Assembly: GCF_900473935.1 (NCBI RefSeq)
Contig: NZ_UCNN01000030.1
Coordinates: forward strand, 186,001-250,000
Direction: 5' to 3'
Length of the DNA stretch: 64,000 nucleotides
Source: Synechococcus sp. UW105
GTDB taxonomy: Bacteria; Cyanobacteriota; Cyanobacteriia; PCC-6307; Cyanobiaceae
Part shown: positions 19,035 through 27,793 of the stretch, one piece after another
Numbering within the stretch: the first letter of the stretch is position 1
Layout of the letters: each line of letters begins with the position of its first letter
Translations under genes and position numbers: made by a program
The notes under the pieces: generated by a model
Told to the model about the DNA's origin: nothing
What the model saw: the letters and a program-made list of their open reading frames with translations, nothing else
The model's database searches: none

Positions 19035-20930
19035 TTGCCCACAGCCGTTCTCCCACAGCTCTGGCAACTGCCCCGTCCCGCAGGGAGAAATCCACTCTCC
19101 GGTGTCGCCCTGCCGATTGCGCTGCGTGCTGTGCTGGCAAGGAGAGGCACCGAAACAGTTGAGAGCGCTGAAGCCTGGATTCAGCCTCCGGATCTGCCCC
19201 CTGCCGACGGCCACTTCCCCGATCTCAAGATTGCTCTAGCTCGTCTTGTCATCGCCTGTGAGCAACAGGAACGGGTCGCGATCTGCGGTGATTACGACGC
19301 TGATGGCATGACCAGCACAGCGTTGTTGATCCGAGCGCTTCAAGCCCTTCAGGCCCAGCCAATTGCCGCGATCCCCAGTCGCATGGACGATGGGTATGGA
19401 CTCAACTCACGCATGGTTGAGGAGCTCCACGCTGACGGAGTCAATCTGCTTGTGACCGTCGATAACGGTGTGGCAGCAGCAGAAGCACTCTGTACCGCCA
19501 GAGCTCTTGGAGTGGAAGTGATCATCACCGATCACCACACCATTCCGGACCCACCACCGCAGGTTCTGGCCTTGGTGCACCCTGCCACCACACCTGAACA
19601 TTCTCCGTATCGAGGATTGGCGGGGGTGGGACTGGCCTTCGTGCTGGCACGCTGTCTCGCCGAGGCTCTGAATCAACCTGACGCGATCACCAGTGCAAGG
19701 GACCTGTTTTGTATCGGTACGATCGCAGACATGGCACCCCTCACCGGGGCGAATCGAGTTTGGTTGCAGGAAGGACTTCGCAGTCTTCACAGAACAAAGT
19801 GCGCTGGATTAAAGGCCTTGCAGCAGCTCAGTGGACTCGAAGAACGACCTTTGAGAGCTGACGATATTGGCTTTCAAATCGCGCCACGGATCAATGCGGT
19901 GGGTCGACTTGGTGAGCCACGACTGGTGGTGGATCTGCTTACTGAAGACAACGCCGACACAGCAGTGCAACTCGCACGACAATGTGATGGATTGAATCGC
20001 CAGAGACGCGAACTGTGTGATGCGATCGAGGCGGAAGCGATGGCCCTTGTCGAGGCAGACGCGCAACCTCTGCCTCCATTTCTGCTCCTAGCTCAAGGGC
20101 ATTGGCACCACGGGGTGATTGGCATCGTCGCGGCAAGACTGATGGATCATTACCAACGTCCAGCCGCGTTGCTGGCAGCAGAAGGCAATGGACTGATGCG
20201 GGCCTCAGTCCGCGCACCAGAAGGCTTTGCTGTCGACCAAGCCCTGCACGCCTGTGCCAAGCACCTTGAGCGTTTTGGAGGACACCCTGCCGCTGGTGGT
20301 TTCACCGTGAAGCCAGAGCGGGTTGCGGCACTGCATGAGCAGCTGAATGACGTCGCCGCTGAATGGATGACGTCGCGCCATCAGGGAGTTGTTTTGCAGC
20401 CAGAGGCTCTACTGCGATTCGATCAGATCGACAGAGGCCTTTGGTCGTCGTTGCAGAAACTCGAACCTTTTGGAATCGGCAATCCAACTCCATTGTTCTG
20501 GGCACGTGATTGTGAGGTGATTGATCAGCGTCAGCTGCGGGGAGGTCATCTCCGCGTACGCCTGAGGCAGGGAGAAACACTGCATGACGGCATCGCCTGG
20601 CGATGGAAAGGAGGAGCCTCCACTCCAGAACGGATTGACCTCGCCTTCAGGCTCTCTCTGAATCGATGGCAAGGAGAGGAACGACTGCAGCTGGAGATCC
20701 AGGCCATTCGTGCCCATCACCCAACCATCGTGCTGCAACGTCATGGCCAGGAGTATCAGTGCGAACAAGTGAAGCCTGGAACGATCGTCCTCGCCAATGC
20801 TTCCGGCCAGAAGCTCGTGATTGATTACCGCGATGACGGCCTACATCAGTGCGACGACAACAGGGCCTCGCACCCCTACGTTGCAGCCCTGATCGAAGAG
20901 GCCGCGATCGGCCTCGGACTGCAGCCATGA
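19035..20930 (+). CDS. recJ: Single-stranded-DNA-specific exonuclease RecJ
   Basis: A 631-residue 5'-3' single-strand DNA exonuclease for recombination and mismatch repair. The DHH-family motifs are present: ICGDYDADGMTSTALL near residue 82, TVDNGVAA, and the signature DHHTIPDPPP near residue 162. The DHHA1 domain shows RFGGHPAAGGFT near residue 413. A C-terminal OB-like domain follows. The start used is TTG at 19035; no better start with conserved sequence was found, so the N terminus is uncertain by some residues. The stop overlaps the ClC start by 4 nt (ATGA). Confidence 0.93.
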   Translation: MPTAVLPQLWQLPRPAGRNPLSGVALPIALRAVLARRGTETVESAEAWIQPPDLPPADGHFPDLKIALARLVIACEQQERVAICGDYDADGMTSTALLIRALQALQAQPIAAIPSRMDDGYGLNSRMVEELHADGVNLLVTVDNGVAAAEALCTARALGVEVIITDHHTIPDPPPQVLALVHPATTPEHSPYRGLAGVGLAFVLARCLAEALNQPDAITSARDLFCIGTIADMAPLTGANRVWLQEGLRSLHRTKCAGLKALQQLSGLEERPLRADDIGFQIAPRINAVGRLGEPRLVVDLLTEDNADTAVQLARQCDGLNRQRRELCDAIEAEAMALVEADAQPLPPFLLLAQGHWHHGVIGIVAARLMDHYQRPAALLAAEGNGLMRASVRAPEGFAVDQALHACAKHLERFGGHPAAGGFTVKPERVAALHEQLNDVAAEWMTSRHQGVVLQPEALLRFDQIDRGLWSSLQKLEPFGIGNPTPLFWARDCEVIDQRQLRGGHLRVRLRQGETLHDGIAWRWKGGASTPERIDLAFRLSLNRWQGEERLQLEIQAIRAHHPTIVLQRHGQEYQCEQVKPGTIVLANASGQKLVIDYRDDGLHQCDDNRASHPYVAALIEEAAIGLGLQP

Positions 20931-22291
20931 GTTTGGATCCGAGGCACCGCCATCACCTCTTCCCAGAACTACTTGACCTCAAATACTCATCACTGCGCAG
21001 CCTGGTGCGTCATTTCATCGGCCTGTTGGTGGTCGGTATCGCCATTGGATTGGCCTGTTGGCCTCTGAACATTGTCGATCGTTTACAAGACAAACTGTTC
21101 GACTTGCTTCCAACCGAAGCCGGTGAATGGTCAGCCCCAGGCCTGCTGGTCTGTTTGATGCCGTTAGCGGTGATGCCAATCCTGCTGTTGCTTCAGCGTG
21201 GTCCCTGGAAAGCCGGCGCAGGCTCAGGCATCCCCTCCACCATGAATGCGCTAGAGGATCCGGCGCTGATGGCGGGTGCAATGGCGGCACCGGGAACGAT
21301 TCAACGTGGTGTGCTCTGGTCCATTGCCACAACGGCAATGCTTCCCCTCGGAAGGGAGGGTCCAGTTGTCCAAGTAGGAGCCGCTGTGGCCAGAGCTCTG
21401 CAACGACGCTGCGGAGAGTGGCTACCCAGCCTGAATGAACGACAACTGGTGGCGATCGGTGGTGGAGCAGGCCTGGCAGGCGGATTCAATACTCCAGTGC
21501 TAGGCGCGGTGTTCATGCTCGAGGAGCTCACCACCGATTACGCCATCACAACGATCTGGCCGGCCCTTGTCGTCAGTGTTGCCGCAGCCGGTTTTAGCAA
21601 CTTTGGTGGAGTGCCTCTGTTCGGTCTCGGCGTCATCAATGTGATGACGCCTGAATCTGAGCAACTGCTGTTGGCGATCCCCATCGGTCTTGCCGGTGGA
21701 GTCGTGGGTGGATTGTTCAACAGAGGACTGGTCTGGAGCAGTGGTTGGATCGCCCCTTTTGTTCAGCGCTTCCCAATTCGAACCGGCCTCTGTCTAGGCG
21801 GTGCACTCACAATTCTGGCGCTTGCGAGCTGGGGCACCAGCACATCTGATGGTGAGGCCCTCATCCGACAATTGATCAGAGAGGGCATGCCCAACGCTGA
21901 TCCGAATGGGGGAAATCTGTCTGCAGGCCTGACAAGTTTGTGGATCACGCTGGTCAGGGTGATCGGTCCGATGCTCGCCCTTGCCCCAGGGGTGCCCGGA
22001 GGATTGATCGATCCATCCCTCACCTTTGGGGCACTGCTTGGATACACCATCTGCGCTGTGATGGGGGTGAGCCAACACCTTGGGATCGCTCTAGGACTTT
22101 CTGCAGGCTTATCGGGGGCGACACAACTGCCCCTCGTCTCCATCGTTTTTGCCTGGCGCCTGGCTGGAGATCAGCAGTTATTTGCCGGAGTGGTGATGGC
22201 CGCTGTGATAGCCGCGTACACAGGCCGTCTAATTGCAAGAAAGCCTGTGTATCACGCCTTAAGCCTGCTTCAAAGAGCGCCGCGACGGTAA
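20927..22291 (+). CDS. ClC-family chloride channel or antiporter
   Basis: A 454-residue membrane protein with about ten hydrophobic helices. The anion-selectivity motifs are [11 protein letters not shown] (about residue 98), [12 protein letters not shown] (about residue 140), and [18 protein letters not shown] (about residue 350). The Glu in GREGP is the gating glutamate. Bacterial members are usually Cl-/H+ exchangers. The ATG at 20927 lies in the recJ stop (ATGA), so translation is probably coupled. The last 22 nt overlap the end of psb30 on the other strand. Confidence 0.9.
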   Translation: MSLDPRHRHHLFPELLDLKYSSLRSLVRHFIGLLVVGIAIGLACWPLNIVDRLQDKLFDLLPTEAGEWSAPGLLVCLMPLAVMPILLLLQRGPWKAGAGSGIPSTMNALEDPALMAGAMAAPGTIQRGVLWSIATTAMLPLGREGPVVQVGAAVARALQRRCGEWLPSLNERQLVAIGGGAGLAGGFNTPVLGAVFMLEELTTDYAITTIWPALVVSVAAAGFSNFGGVPLFGLGVINVMTPESEQLLLAIPIGLAGGVVGGLFNRGLVWSSGWIAPFVQRFPIRTGLCLGGALTILALASWGTSTSDGEALIRQLIREGMPNADPNGGNLSAGLTSLWITLVRVIGPMLALAPGVPGGLIDPSLTFGALLGYTICAVMGVSQHLGIALGLSAGLSGATQLPLVSIVFAWRLAGDQQLFAGVVMAAVIAAYTGRLIARKPVYHALSLLQRAPRR

Positions 22292-22377
22292 AACAAGATG
22301 AAGATCACTGCCGGCCCAGCAAGAGCAATCAGCGCGAGTGCCGCGAAGTTGGAAATCAGATGGAAGTCAATACCCAT
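22270..22377 (-). CDS. psb30: Photosystem II protein Psb30 (Ycf12)
   Basis: A 35-residue one-helix membrane subunit at the edge of photosystem II. The translation [20 protein letters not shown] followed by [15 protein letters not shown] matches the Ycf12/Psb30 pattern: a short lumenal N terminus, one helix, and the conserved end FYRRGAL. The start is ATG at 22377. It is encoded against the ClC gene, sharing its last 22 nt. It is easy to miss because of its size. It is divergent from the cysteine-cluster gene at 22488. Confidence 0.92.
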   Translation of the reverse strand: MGIDFHLISNFAALALIALAGPAVIFILFYRRGAL

Positions 22378-22487
22378 GGAGATTGTGCGGTGATCCGACG
22401 CAATGATCTCATTAGGCTACGGAACATGTCACTCGATTCCAGGCACCATTCCCTGCCACTGTGATACAGCGTCACAGCAGAGAGGCC

Positions 22488-22862
22488 ATGGCAAGGGGAA
22501 AACCCTCTTGGAGCTGTATCAGTCAATGCGGTGCATGCTGTCGTCTAGCTCCTGACGAGCGACCGGAGGCACTCGAAGTGCTTAACGATGAACAACGCGA
22601 GATCTATCTTGACTTGGTCGGTGTCGACGGTTGGTGTAGGCATTACGACAGTGGTGGAAGGCGCTGTCGGATTTATGACGATCGGCCTGATTTTTGTCGG
22701 GTGACCAGCCTCGCGAGCTTATTTGAAGTTCCGCCAGAGCAAGCCGACAGCTTTGCGATCTCCTGCTGTCATCAACAGATCCGGTCTGTGTACGGAGGCC
22801 GGAGTCGGGAACTGCGTAGGTTCAATCAGATTGTTTCGGGATCAAGGAAACGAGATGCCTGA
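22488..22862 (+). CDS. YkgJ-family cysteine-cluster protein
   Basis: A 124-residue protein with cysteines in the YkgJ arrangement: CISQCGACC near the N terminus, then C in GWCRHYD, C in RRCRIYDDRPDFCRV, and CC near the end. Such proteins probably bind zinc or an iron-sulfur cluster; their reaction is not known. The ATG at 22488 is preferred because AGAGG precedes it at good spacing; an in-frame GTG at 22461 would add nine residues. The 3' end overlaps the next gene by 8 nt, suggesting coupling to the GDT1-like pair. Confidence 0.8.
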   Translation: MARGKPSWSCISQCGACCRLAPDERPEALEVLNDEQREIYLDLVGVDGWCRHYDSGGRRCRIYDDRPDFCRVTSLASLFEVPPEQADSFAISCCHQQIRSVYGGRSRELRRFNQIVSGSRKRDA

Positions 22863-23229
22863 GATCGAAACCTCCAACACTGGTGTCGTGAATCCAGTAC
22901 CAGCTGAGGACGATCAATCGAAGCCGGGGATGGGCTTCACGGCGGTTTTGCTCAGCACCTTCACCACTGTCTTCGTGGCAGAGCTAGGTGACAAAACCCA
23001 GCTCGCCACCCTTCTCCTGTCCGCCCAGTCGGGTGAACCATGGTTGGTGTTTGTTGGGGCAGCGTTCGCCCTGATCTGTTCCAGCTTGGTTGGCGTGCTG
23101 GTAGGGCGTTGGCTCTCCACAATTCTCCCCCCAGAGCGTTTGGAACAGATGGCGGGAGTGCTGATGGTGGGATTGGGTCTCTGGCTTGGATTTCAAGCCC
23201 TGCAATCCATCACTCAATTTTCACTTTGA
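22855..23229 (+). CDS. GDT1/TMEM165 family transporter, half-size (first of pair)
   Basis: A 124-residue membrane protein with three helices after a soluble N terminus of about 30 residues. It carries one copy of the family signature, VFVAELGDKTQLAT, at about residues 41-54. Full-length GDT1/UPF0016 proteins have two such E-x-G-D-K-T/S repeats in six helices and carry Mn2+ or Ca2+; the Synechocystis member (Mnx) moves Mn2+. Here each repeat is its own gene. The ATG at 22855 overlaps the YkgJ-type gene by 8 nt. The second half follows 13 nt downstream. Confidence 0.85.
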   Translation: MPEIETSNTGVVNPVPAEDDQSKPGMGFTAVLLSTFTTVFVAELGDKTQLATLLLSAQSGEPWLVFVGAAFALICSSLVGVLVGRWLSTILPPERLEQMAGVLMVGLGLWLGFQALQSITQFSL

Positions 23230-23242
23230 AGGCTCAGATCAG

Positions 23243-23551
23243 ATGGATTTCCCACTGCTTGCCTCCACTTTCGTCACTGTGTTTCTTGCCGAACTGGGTG
23301 ACAAGACTCAGCTAGCAACCGTGGCGATCAGCGGCACATCCAACCGACCACTGGCTGTGTTCATTGGCTCGTCGAGCGCTCTTGTACTGGCCAGCCTGAT
23401 CGGGGCACTCGCAGGAGGATCCATGGCCAGCGTTGTGCCCGCTGACCTGCTCCAGCTTCTGGCCTCTGCTGGCTTCCTTTTGATCGGCATCCGTTTGCTC
23501 TGGCCGATGTTGTCGTCCTCAAAAGCGTTGAAAAGCTCAGGAGAAGACTGA
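23243..23551 (+). CDS. GDT1/TMEM165 family transporter, half-size (second of pair)
   Basis: A 102-residue membrane protein with three helices and the second family signature, VFLAELGDKTQLATVAI, at about residues 13-29. It has almost no soluble extension. The ATG at 23243 sits 13 nt after the first half-gene, so the two are expected to be made together and to form a heterodimer equal to one six-helix Mn2+/Ca2+ transporter. The substrate is inferred from the family. It may supply or protect the manganese pool used by photosystem II. Confidence 0.85.
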   Translation: MDFPLLASTFVTVFLAELGDKTQLATVAISGTSNRPLAVFIGSSSALVLASLIGALAGGSMASVVPADLLQLLASAGFLLIGIRLLWPMLSSSKALKSSGED

Positions 23552-23679
23552 TTCCGGTCTGCACCTAAAATCCATCAACACCTGGACATCCTCTGCGTGG
23601 TTCTTGAGCTCCGGTTCAAGGGCCTGTCCAAGGTGATCACCGCCCCCGGCCCTGTAGGCCGGCCAGCTCACACCCAACG

Positions 23680-26013
23680 ATGAAGTTCTCGGTCGCCGAT
23701 CTCCTCGACCATCTCCCCCTAACCGGATCTCTGGAAACGGGAAAACTCGAAAAGATTTTGCGGCTCAGTAACCGCGCTGAAAAGCAGCATCTAACTCTGG
23801 CGCTGCAAAGCCTGGCGAAACTTGGAGTGCTCGAGCTCGCTGGAGAAGACGAGGTCAGCCGTTGCCAAGACGAAAGCCTGATTGAGGCGCGGTTGCGTTG
23901 CAGCAGCAAAGGCTTCTGCTTTGCCATCCGCGAAGACGGCGGTGAAGATATCTACGTGCGAGATCACCAGCTCAATCACGCCTGGAACGGTGACCGTGTA
24001 CTTGTACGAATTACACGGGAGGGTGGTCGTCGTCGATCACCCGAAGGGGGCGTGCAATGCATTCTTGAACGCAATACCACCAGCCTTCTCGCCCAGCTCG
24101 AAAAGCAGGACGAACGCCTGATGGCCTTACCACTCGATGATCGCGTGCTCGCGACCATCGAACTGCCCGAAGCGGATGTCTGTCATCTGACTGAAATCGA
24201 CGAACCCTCAGTTGTCGAAGTGGAGGTCGACCGATATCCGGTGGCTCAGTTTTCTGCTCGTGGCCACGTCGCACGACCGTTGCCCCTCGATGCAGGGCCT
24301 ACCGGTGATCGTGAGCTTCTTCTCACCAAAGCCCACCTGCACAAAAGGCCACCAGCTCCTCGAGCCAGTAGTAAGACCCCTTCAACCAAAAAAAGAGTCG
24401 ATCTCACCGATCAACCCTCGCTGTTACTCCGTTCATGGGCTGGCCTTCAGGCTCCATGCCTGCCAGCAGTTCATGTGGAACCCCATGAAGGCGGCAGCCG
24501 TCTCTGGCTGCATGCCCCATCGATTGCTGAGAGGATTAACCCGGCTAGCAGCATGGATCATTGGCTGCAAGATCAGGGAGAAGCTCTCTGTTTAGGAGAG
24601 ACCTGGCAGCCTTTACTGAACACGACACTGACGCAAGCGAGCCGCTTCGAAGAGAATGCAAGCCAAGACGCCATCTCGCTGCGTCTTGATATCAGCGCCG
24701 ACGGCACAATTGGCGAGTGGGAGTTTCAACTCAGCACGGTGCGACCGGTCGCCACCGTGACTGCTAAAGCCCTGGCCGCCTTGGCGACCCGCAAGCCCAA
24801 GGCACGCACCGTACCGGTGGCGCTTAAGCCTCTCAAGGACCAGCTCGGTCAGATCGAGACCTTGATCTTCTGTGCCCGAAGTCTGCATGCGCAGGCCTGC
24901 AGTCGTGGGGGGATTGAACTGGACCTGCCTGCTCCAGCCCTAGAAAATCTTGGGGATCTGCGCTGTGCATCGCCAGATTCGTGTCGCCATCAATGGCTGG
25001 CACCCCTGAATGAAGAAGATCCCAATGCAATCCTCGCTGTTCTGATCAGAGCAGCCGACCAGTGCTGGGCCCAACACGCCTCGGATCTCAATCTTCCATT
25101 CCTGGTGCTTGAAGCCGCGGAAGCTGAACCATCAACGCTCAATGATGTAGCCAAAACTGCCTTGGGTCTTGATCTGCCCTTGGAACTGGATGATGAAGGA
25201 ACTCCCTCAGCGGCAGATCTGGCTCGAGCCTTTAAGGACAGCCCTTTGCGGAGAATGCTCGATCTGCAGATGCGTCAGGCGCTCCCTGACCCAATGGTGC
25301 GAGCGATCAGAGCAAGAGCTCTCAGCGATGTTGATGCCGAGAAAGAGGATGGAGAACCGCCTCTGCCCAACACCGAATCCATCCCATCCCTCCAACCTGG
25401 AGCTCCATGGTGTTGTCCAACCCTGCATGCGACAGACCTGATTAACCAGCATGTTCTTGCTGCATTGCTCAACGAAGGCAAAGATCGCCCCAGCGTGCGT
25501 CATAAGGAAAAGGTGAACCTTGGCCGAAGCGGCGCAGGTGGTGCCGTCCGTTGGCCTCTGCTGACAGCCAGTCAGGAACAGAAACTGCTCGAAGGGTTCC
25601 AACCACGTCAGCTGGTGCGTCTGAATAGCCGACGCAGACAGCAGACCGAGCTGGAAAAGGATCTGATCGCGATGGCCCAGGCTCGCAGTGCGGAACCCAT
25701 GGTTGGACAGGAGCACAAAGGCCGTATCAGCGGTGTACAGAGCTATGGCTTCTTTGTCGAACTCCCGCCTTCAGGGGTGGAAGGGATGGTGCACGTCAGC
25801 TCCTTGAACGATGATTGGTACGAATACCGATCACGCCAGAACCGCCTCGTTGGCAGGCGTAACCGTCGCATCTATCAGCTGGGTGACGAAGTCGTCGTCA
25901 AAGTCACCAAGGTGGACGTGCTCCGTAATCAAATCGATCTCGAAATCGTTGGAACTGAGCCTGAATCGAGCCAGGGGAAGGAGTCGCTTCCCGTCGCAGT
26001 GAGCGACCAGTAA
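23680..26013 (+). CDS. RNase-R-like protein lacking the catalytic aspartates
   Basis: A 777-residue protein with the order of RNase R: a winged-helix-like N terminus (about 1-75), cold-shock domains (about 75-220), an RNB-like region (about 245-640), and an S1 domain (about 675-755, HKGRISGVQSYGFFVELP). In active enzymes RVDLTDLP is followed at once by the catalytic D-x-x-D-x-D-D cluster; here RVDLTDQP (about residues 240-247) is followed by SLLLRSWAGLQAP with no aspartates. The later IADVSHYV-type motif has become LHAPSIAERI. It should bind RNA but is unlikely to cleave it. The frame is intact and the S1 domain is good, so it is under selection, not decaying. The real RNase II/R end is at the left edge. 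Confidence 0.8.
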   Translation: MKFSVADLLDHLPLTGSLETGKLEKILRLSNRAEKQHLTLALQSLAKLGVLELAGEDEVSRCQDESLIEARLRCSSKGFCFAIREDGGEDIYVRDHQLNHAWNGDRVLVRITREGGRRRSPEGGVQCILERNTTSLLAQLEKQDERLMALPLDDRVLATIELPEADVCHLTEIDEPSVVEVEVDRYPVAQFSARGHVARPLPLDAGPTGDRELLLTKAHLHKRPPAPRASSKTPSTKKRVDLTDQPSLLLRSWAGLQAPCLPAVHVEPHEGGSRLWLHAPSIAERINPASSMDHWLQDQGEALCLGETWQPLLNTTLTQASRFEENASQDAISLRLDISADGTIGEWEFQLSTVRPVATVTAKALAALATRKPKARTVPVALKPLKDQLGQIETLIFCARSLHAQACSRGGIELDLPAPALENLGDLRCASPDSCRHQWLAPLNEEDPNAILAVLIRAADQCWAQHASDLNLPFLVLEAAEAEPSTLNDVAKTALGLDLPLELDDEGTPSAADLARAFKDSPLRRMLDLQMRQALPDPMVRAIRARALSDVDAEKEDGEPPLPNTESIPSLQPGAPWCCPTLHATDLINQHVLAALLNEGKDRPSVRHKEKVNLGRSGAGGAVRWPLLTASQEQKLLEGFQPRQLVRLNSRRRQQTELEKDLIAMAQARSAEPMVGQEHKGRISGVQSYGFFVELPPSGVEGMVHVSSLNDDWYEYRSRQNRLVGRRNRRIYQLGDEVVVKVTKVDVLRNQIDLEIVGTEPESSQGKESLPVAVSDQ

Positions 26014-26029
26014 GCCAAGCGCCGCCACT

Positions 26030-26668
26030 GTGACTTATTCAAATCAGAACGATCAAGCATTGCTGCCCTACGTCCTGGCGGTCACTGGAGCCTCAGCCCA
26101 ACAGCTGGCCGAGCGATCGCTTGAGCTGCTTTTGCAAAACAATCGCCATGTTCACCTCGTTCTCAGCAGGGGTGCCCATGAGGTCTGGAAAGCGGAAATG
26201 GGGGTCAATGTTCCTGTCGATCCTCAAACACAGGAAGGCTTCTGGAGAGAGCGACTCCGCTGCGATCAAGGAATCCTCCACTGCCACCGCTGGAATGATC
26301 AGGCGGCAACGATTGCCAGCGGCAGTATTCGCACCCGCGCCATGGTGATTGTGCCCTGCAGCATGGGCAGCGTTGGCAGAATCGCTGCAGGTGTCGCCAC
26401 CGACCTGGTTGAACGTTGTGCTGATGTTCACCTCAAGGAAGGTCGCCCTCTGGTGTTAGCGCCCAGGGAAATGCCCTGGAACCTCATACACCTGCGCAAC
26501 TTGACCAGCTTGGCTGAAGCTGGAGCAAGGATTGCTCCACCGATCCCAGCCTGGTACACCCAACCGAGAAGTCTCGAAGAGATGGTCGATTTTCTGGTGG
26601 TGCGCCTGTTCGATGGGCTTGGTGAATCACTCACACCGATTCAACGCTGGCGAGACGAAGAGGGATGA
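26030..26668 (+). CDS. ubiX: UbiX-type flavin prenyltransferase
   Basis: A 212-residue enzyme that prenylates FMN to make the cofactor of UbiD-type decarboxylases, used in cyanobacteria for plastoquinone synthesis. It has the N-terminal LAVTGASAQQLAERSLELL flavin-binding loop, VIVPCSMGSVGRIAAGVA near residue 105, and the late APREMPWNLIHLRNLTSLA motif near residue 144. GASG of many homologues is GASA here. The start is GTG at 26030, 16 nt after the RNase-R-like gene. It ends with an ATGA overlap into the next gene. Confidence 0.92.
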   Translation: MTYSNQNDQALLPYVLAVTGASAQQLAERSLELLLQNNRHVHLVLSRGAHEVWKAEMGVNVPVDPQTQEGFWRERLRCDQGILHCHRWNDQAATIASGSIRTRAMVIVPCSMGSVGRIAAGVATDLVERCADVHLKEGRPLVLAPREMPWNLIHLRNLTSLAEAGARIAPPIPAWYTQPRSLEEMVDFLVVRLFDGLGESLTPIQRWRDEEG

Positions 26669-27231
26669 CCAGACTCCAGAAGCTTCTCTTACTGCCCAGC
26701 CTCAGCCCCCTAGTGGCAGCCATGATCGTGGCCAGCCTCAATCTGCGCCAACCCACGTCCTTAAAACTGCTCACTTGGCGCAGCCCAGCAGTTCCGATCG
26801 GAGCCTGGGTGGCTGTCGCAGCAGGAGGAGCTGGTCTGTTTAGTTTTTTGGCTGCTTATGGGGCATCCGCTGCCAGTGCTCCTCTGCGCAGACAAGTGCA
26901 TCGTCCCTTGGGCTGGGACAAGCCTGAGGATCAGTTCTGGCCCCCCTCTGTGGAGCAAGAACCTTTCACACCGCATCAACAGACAACAGAGATCAACCAA
27001 CAAGCCACGGTGCAATGGCCTGAACGGGATGTGCGTGATCCCGCTCCAACCGTCGCTGTTCCGTTCAGGGTTATCCAGTGGGGAAACAAGGGATACCCAG
27101 AGCCTGCACAAGCCCAGAACGTTTCAAGGGCAGGAACTGCAGCGGCAACAACGACACAACCACAAACGACCACTGCGGACATGACAAGCCTCGATGACGA
27201 CTGGGATCGTCCGCTGCCGGATGACTGGTGA
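26665..27231 (+). CDS. Hypothetical two-helix membrane protein
   Basis: A 188-residue protein overlapping the ubiX stop by 4 nt. Two membrane helices (about residues 10-26 and 44-66) are followed by a soluble tail of about 120 residues rich in Gln, Pro and Thr. The tail ends in a strikingly acidic Trp motif, DDDWDRPLPDDW. The two-helix-plus-tail plan and the conserved acidic W end recur in cyanobacterial unknowns. No enzyme motif is visible. The acidic tail may be a docking peptide. Confidence 0.6.
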   Translation: MTRLQKLLLLPSLSPLVAAMIVASLNLRQPTSLKLLTWRSPAVPIGAWVAVAAGGAGLFSFLAAYGASAASAPLRRQVHRPLGWDKPEDQFWPPSVEQEPFTPHQQTTEINQQATVQWPERDVRDPAPTVAVPFRVIQWGNKGYPEPAQAQNVSRAGTAAATTTQPQTTTADMTSLDDDWDRPLPDDW

Positions 27232-27284
27232 GGGCTGGTGACTGCTTGCCTGCGCTGACTAAAGTTCCGCCAGTGAAGGCCATC

Positions 27285-27725
27285 ATGGTGAGCGAAACTC
27301 CAGCTGCAGCAACTCCTGCACCTTCTGACAAGCCAAAGAAGGCAGATAAAGTCGCTAAGCCGCCGAAGCCGGAAGACAAGCCGTTCGAGGCGTTCATCCA
27401 TGAAGAGCTGATTCCCGCCCTGCGGAAGGGATTGCAAGATCACAACATCACCCCTGCCGTCCTTGATCTCAGGCAAGGCGAACGGCCTGTTGTCGGTGGC
27501 ACATGCTGGATGGTGCATGGCGAACTGCCCCCTGGCCGCCGTTTCTGGCTGTGTTTCTCAGAGGCTTCCATCACCTCCTCCAAAACCATTGCACTTGCAG
27601 ATCCGGGCACGGATGCGAGCCTGCTCGAGTCGTTTCTGATCGACGAGAAGCGAATGACTCTGGCCCTGCTGCAATCCCGTCTGTTGCAAAGGCTCAACGG
27701 CCAGAAATGGTTGGGTGGCAACTGA
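27285..27725 (+). CDS. DUF2996 protein
   Basis: A 146-residue cyanobacterial protein. It starts with a low-complexity Ala/Pro/Lys segment of about 35 residues. The DUF2996 core follows: EAFIHEELIPALRKGLQD, a beta region with GGTCWMVHGELPPGRRFWLCF, and SFLIDEKRMTLALLQSRLLQ at the end. The family is found in cyanobacteria and plastid-bearing organisms and its function is not established. The ATG at 27285 is preferred over upstream in-frame codons because the conserved style of sequence begins there. It lies 68 nt before acsF on the same strand. Confidence 0.8.
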   Translation: MVSETPAAATPAPSDKPKKADKVAKPPKPEDKPFEAFIHEELIPALRKGLQDHNITPAVLDLRQGERPVVGGTCWMVHGELPPGRRFWLCFSEASITSSKTIALADPGTDASLLESFLIDEKRMTLALLQSRLLQRLNGQKWLGGN

Positions 27726-27793
27726 GGCTTAACACGATCAACCTTGATCAGCGGTGCTCCGCCTACATTGGTTGCCACTGAAGCTCAGATTCG

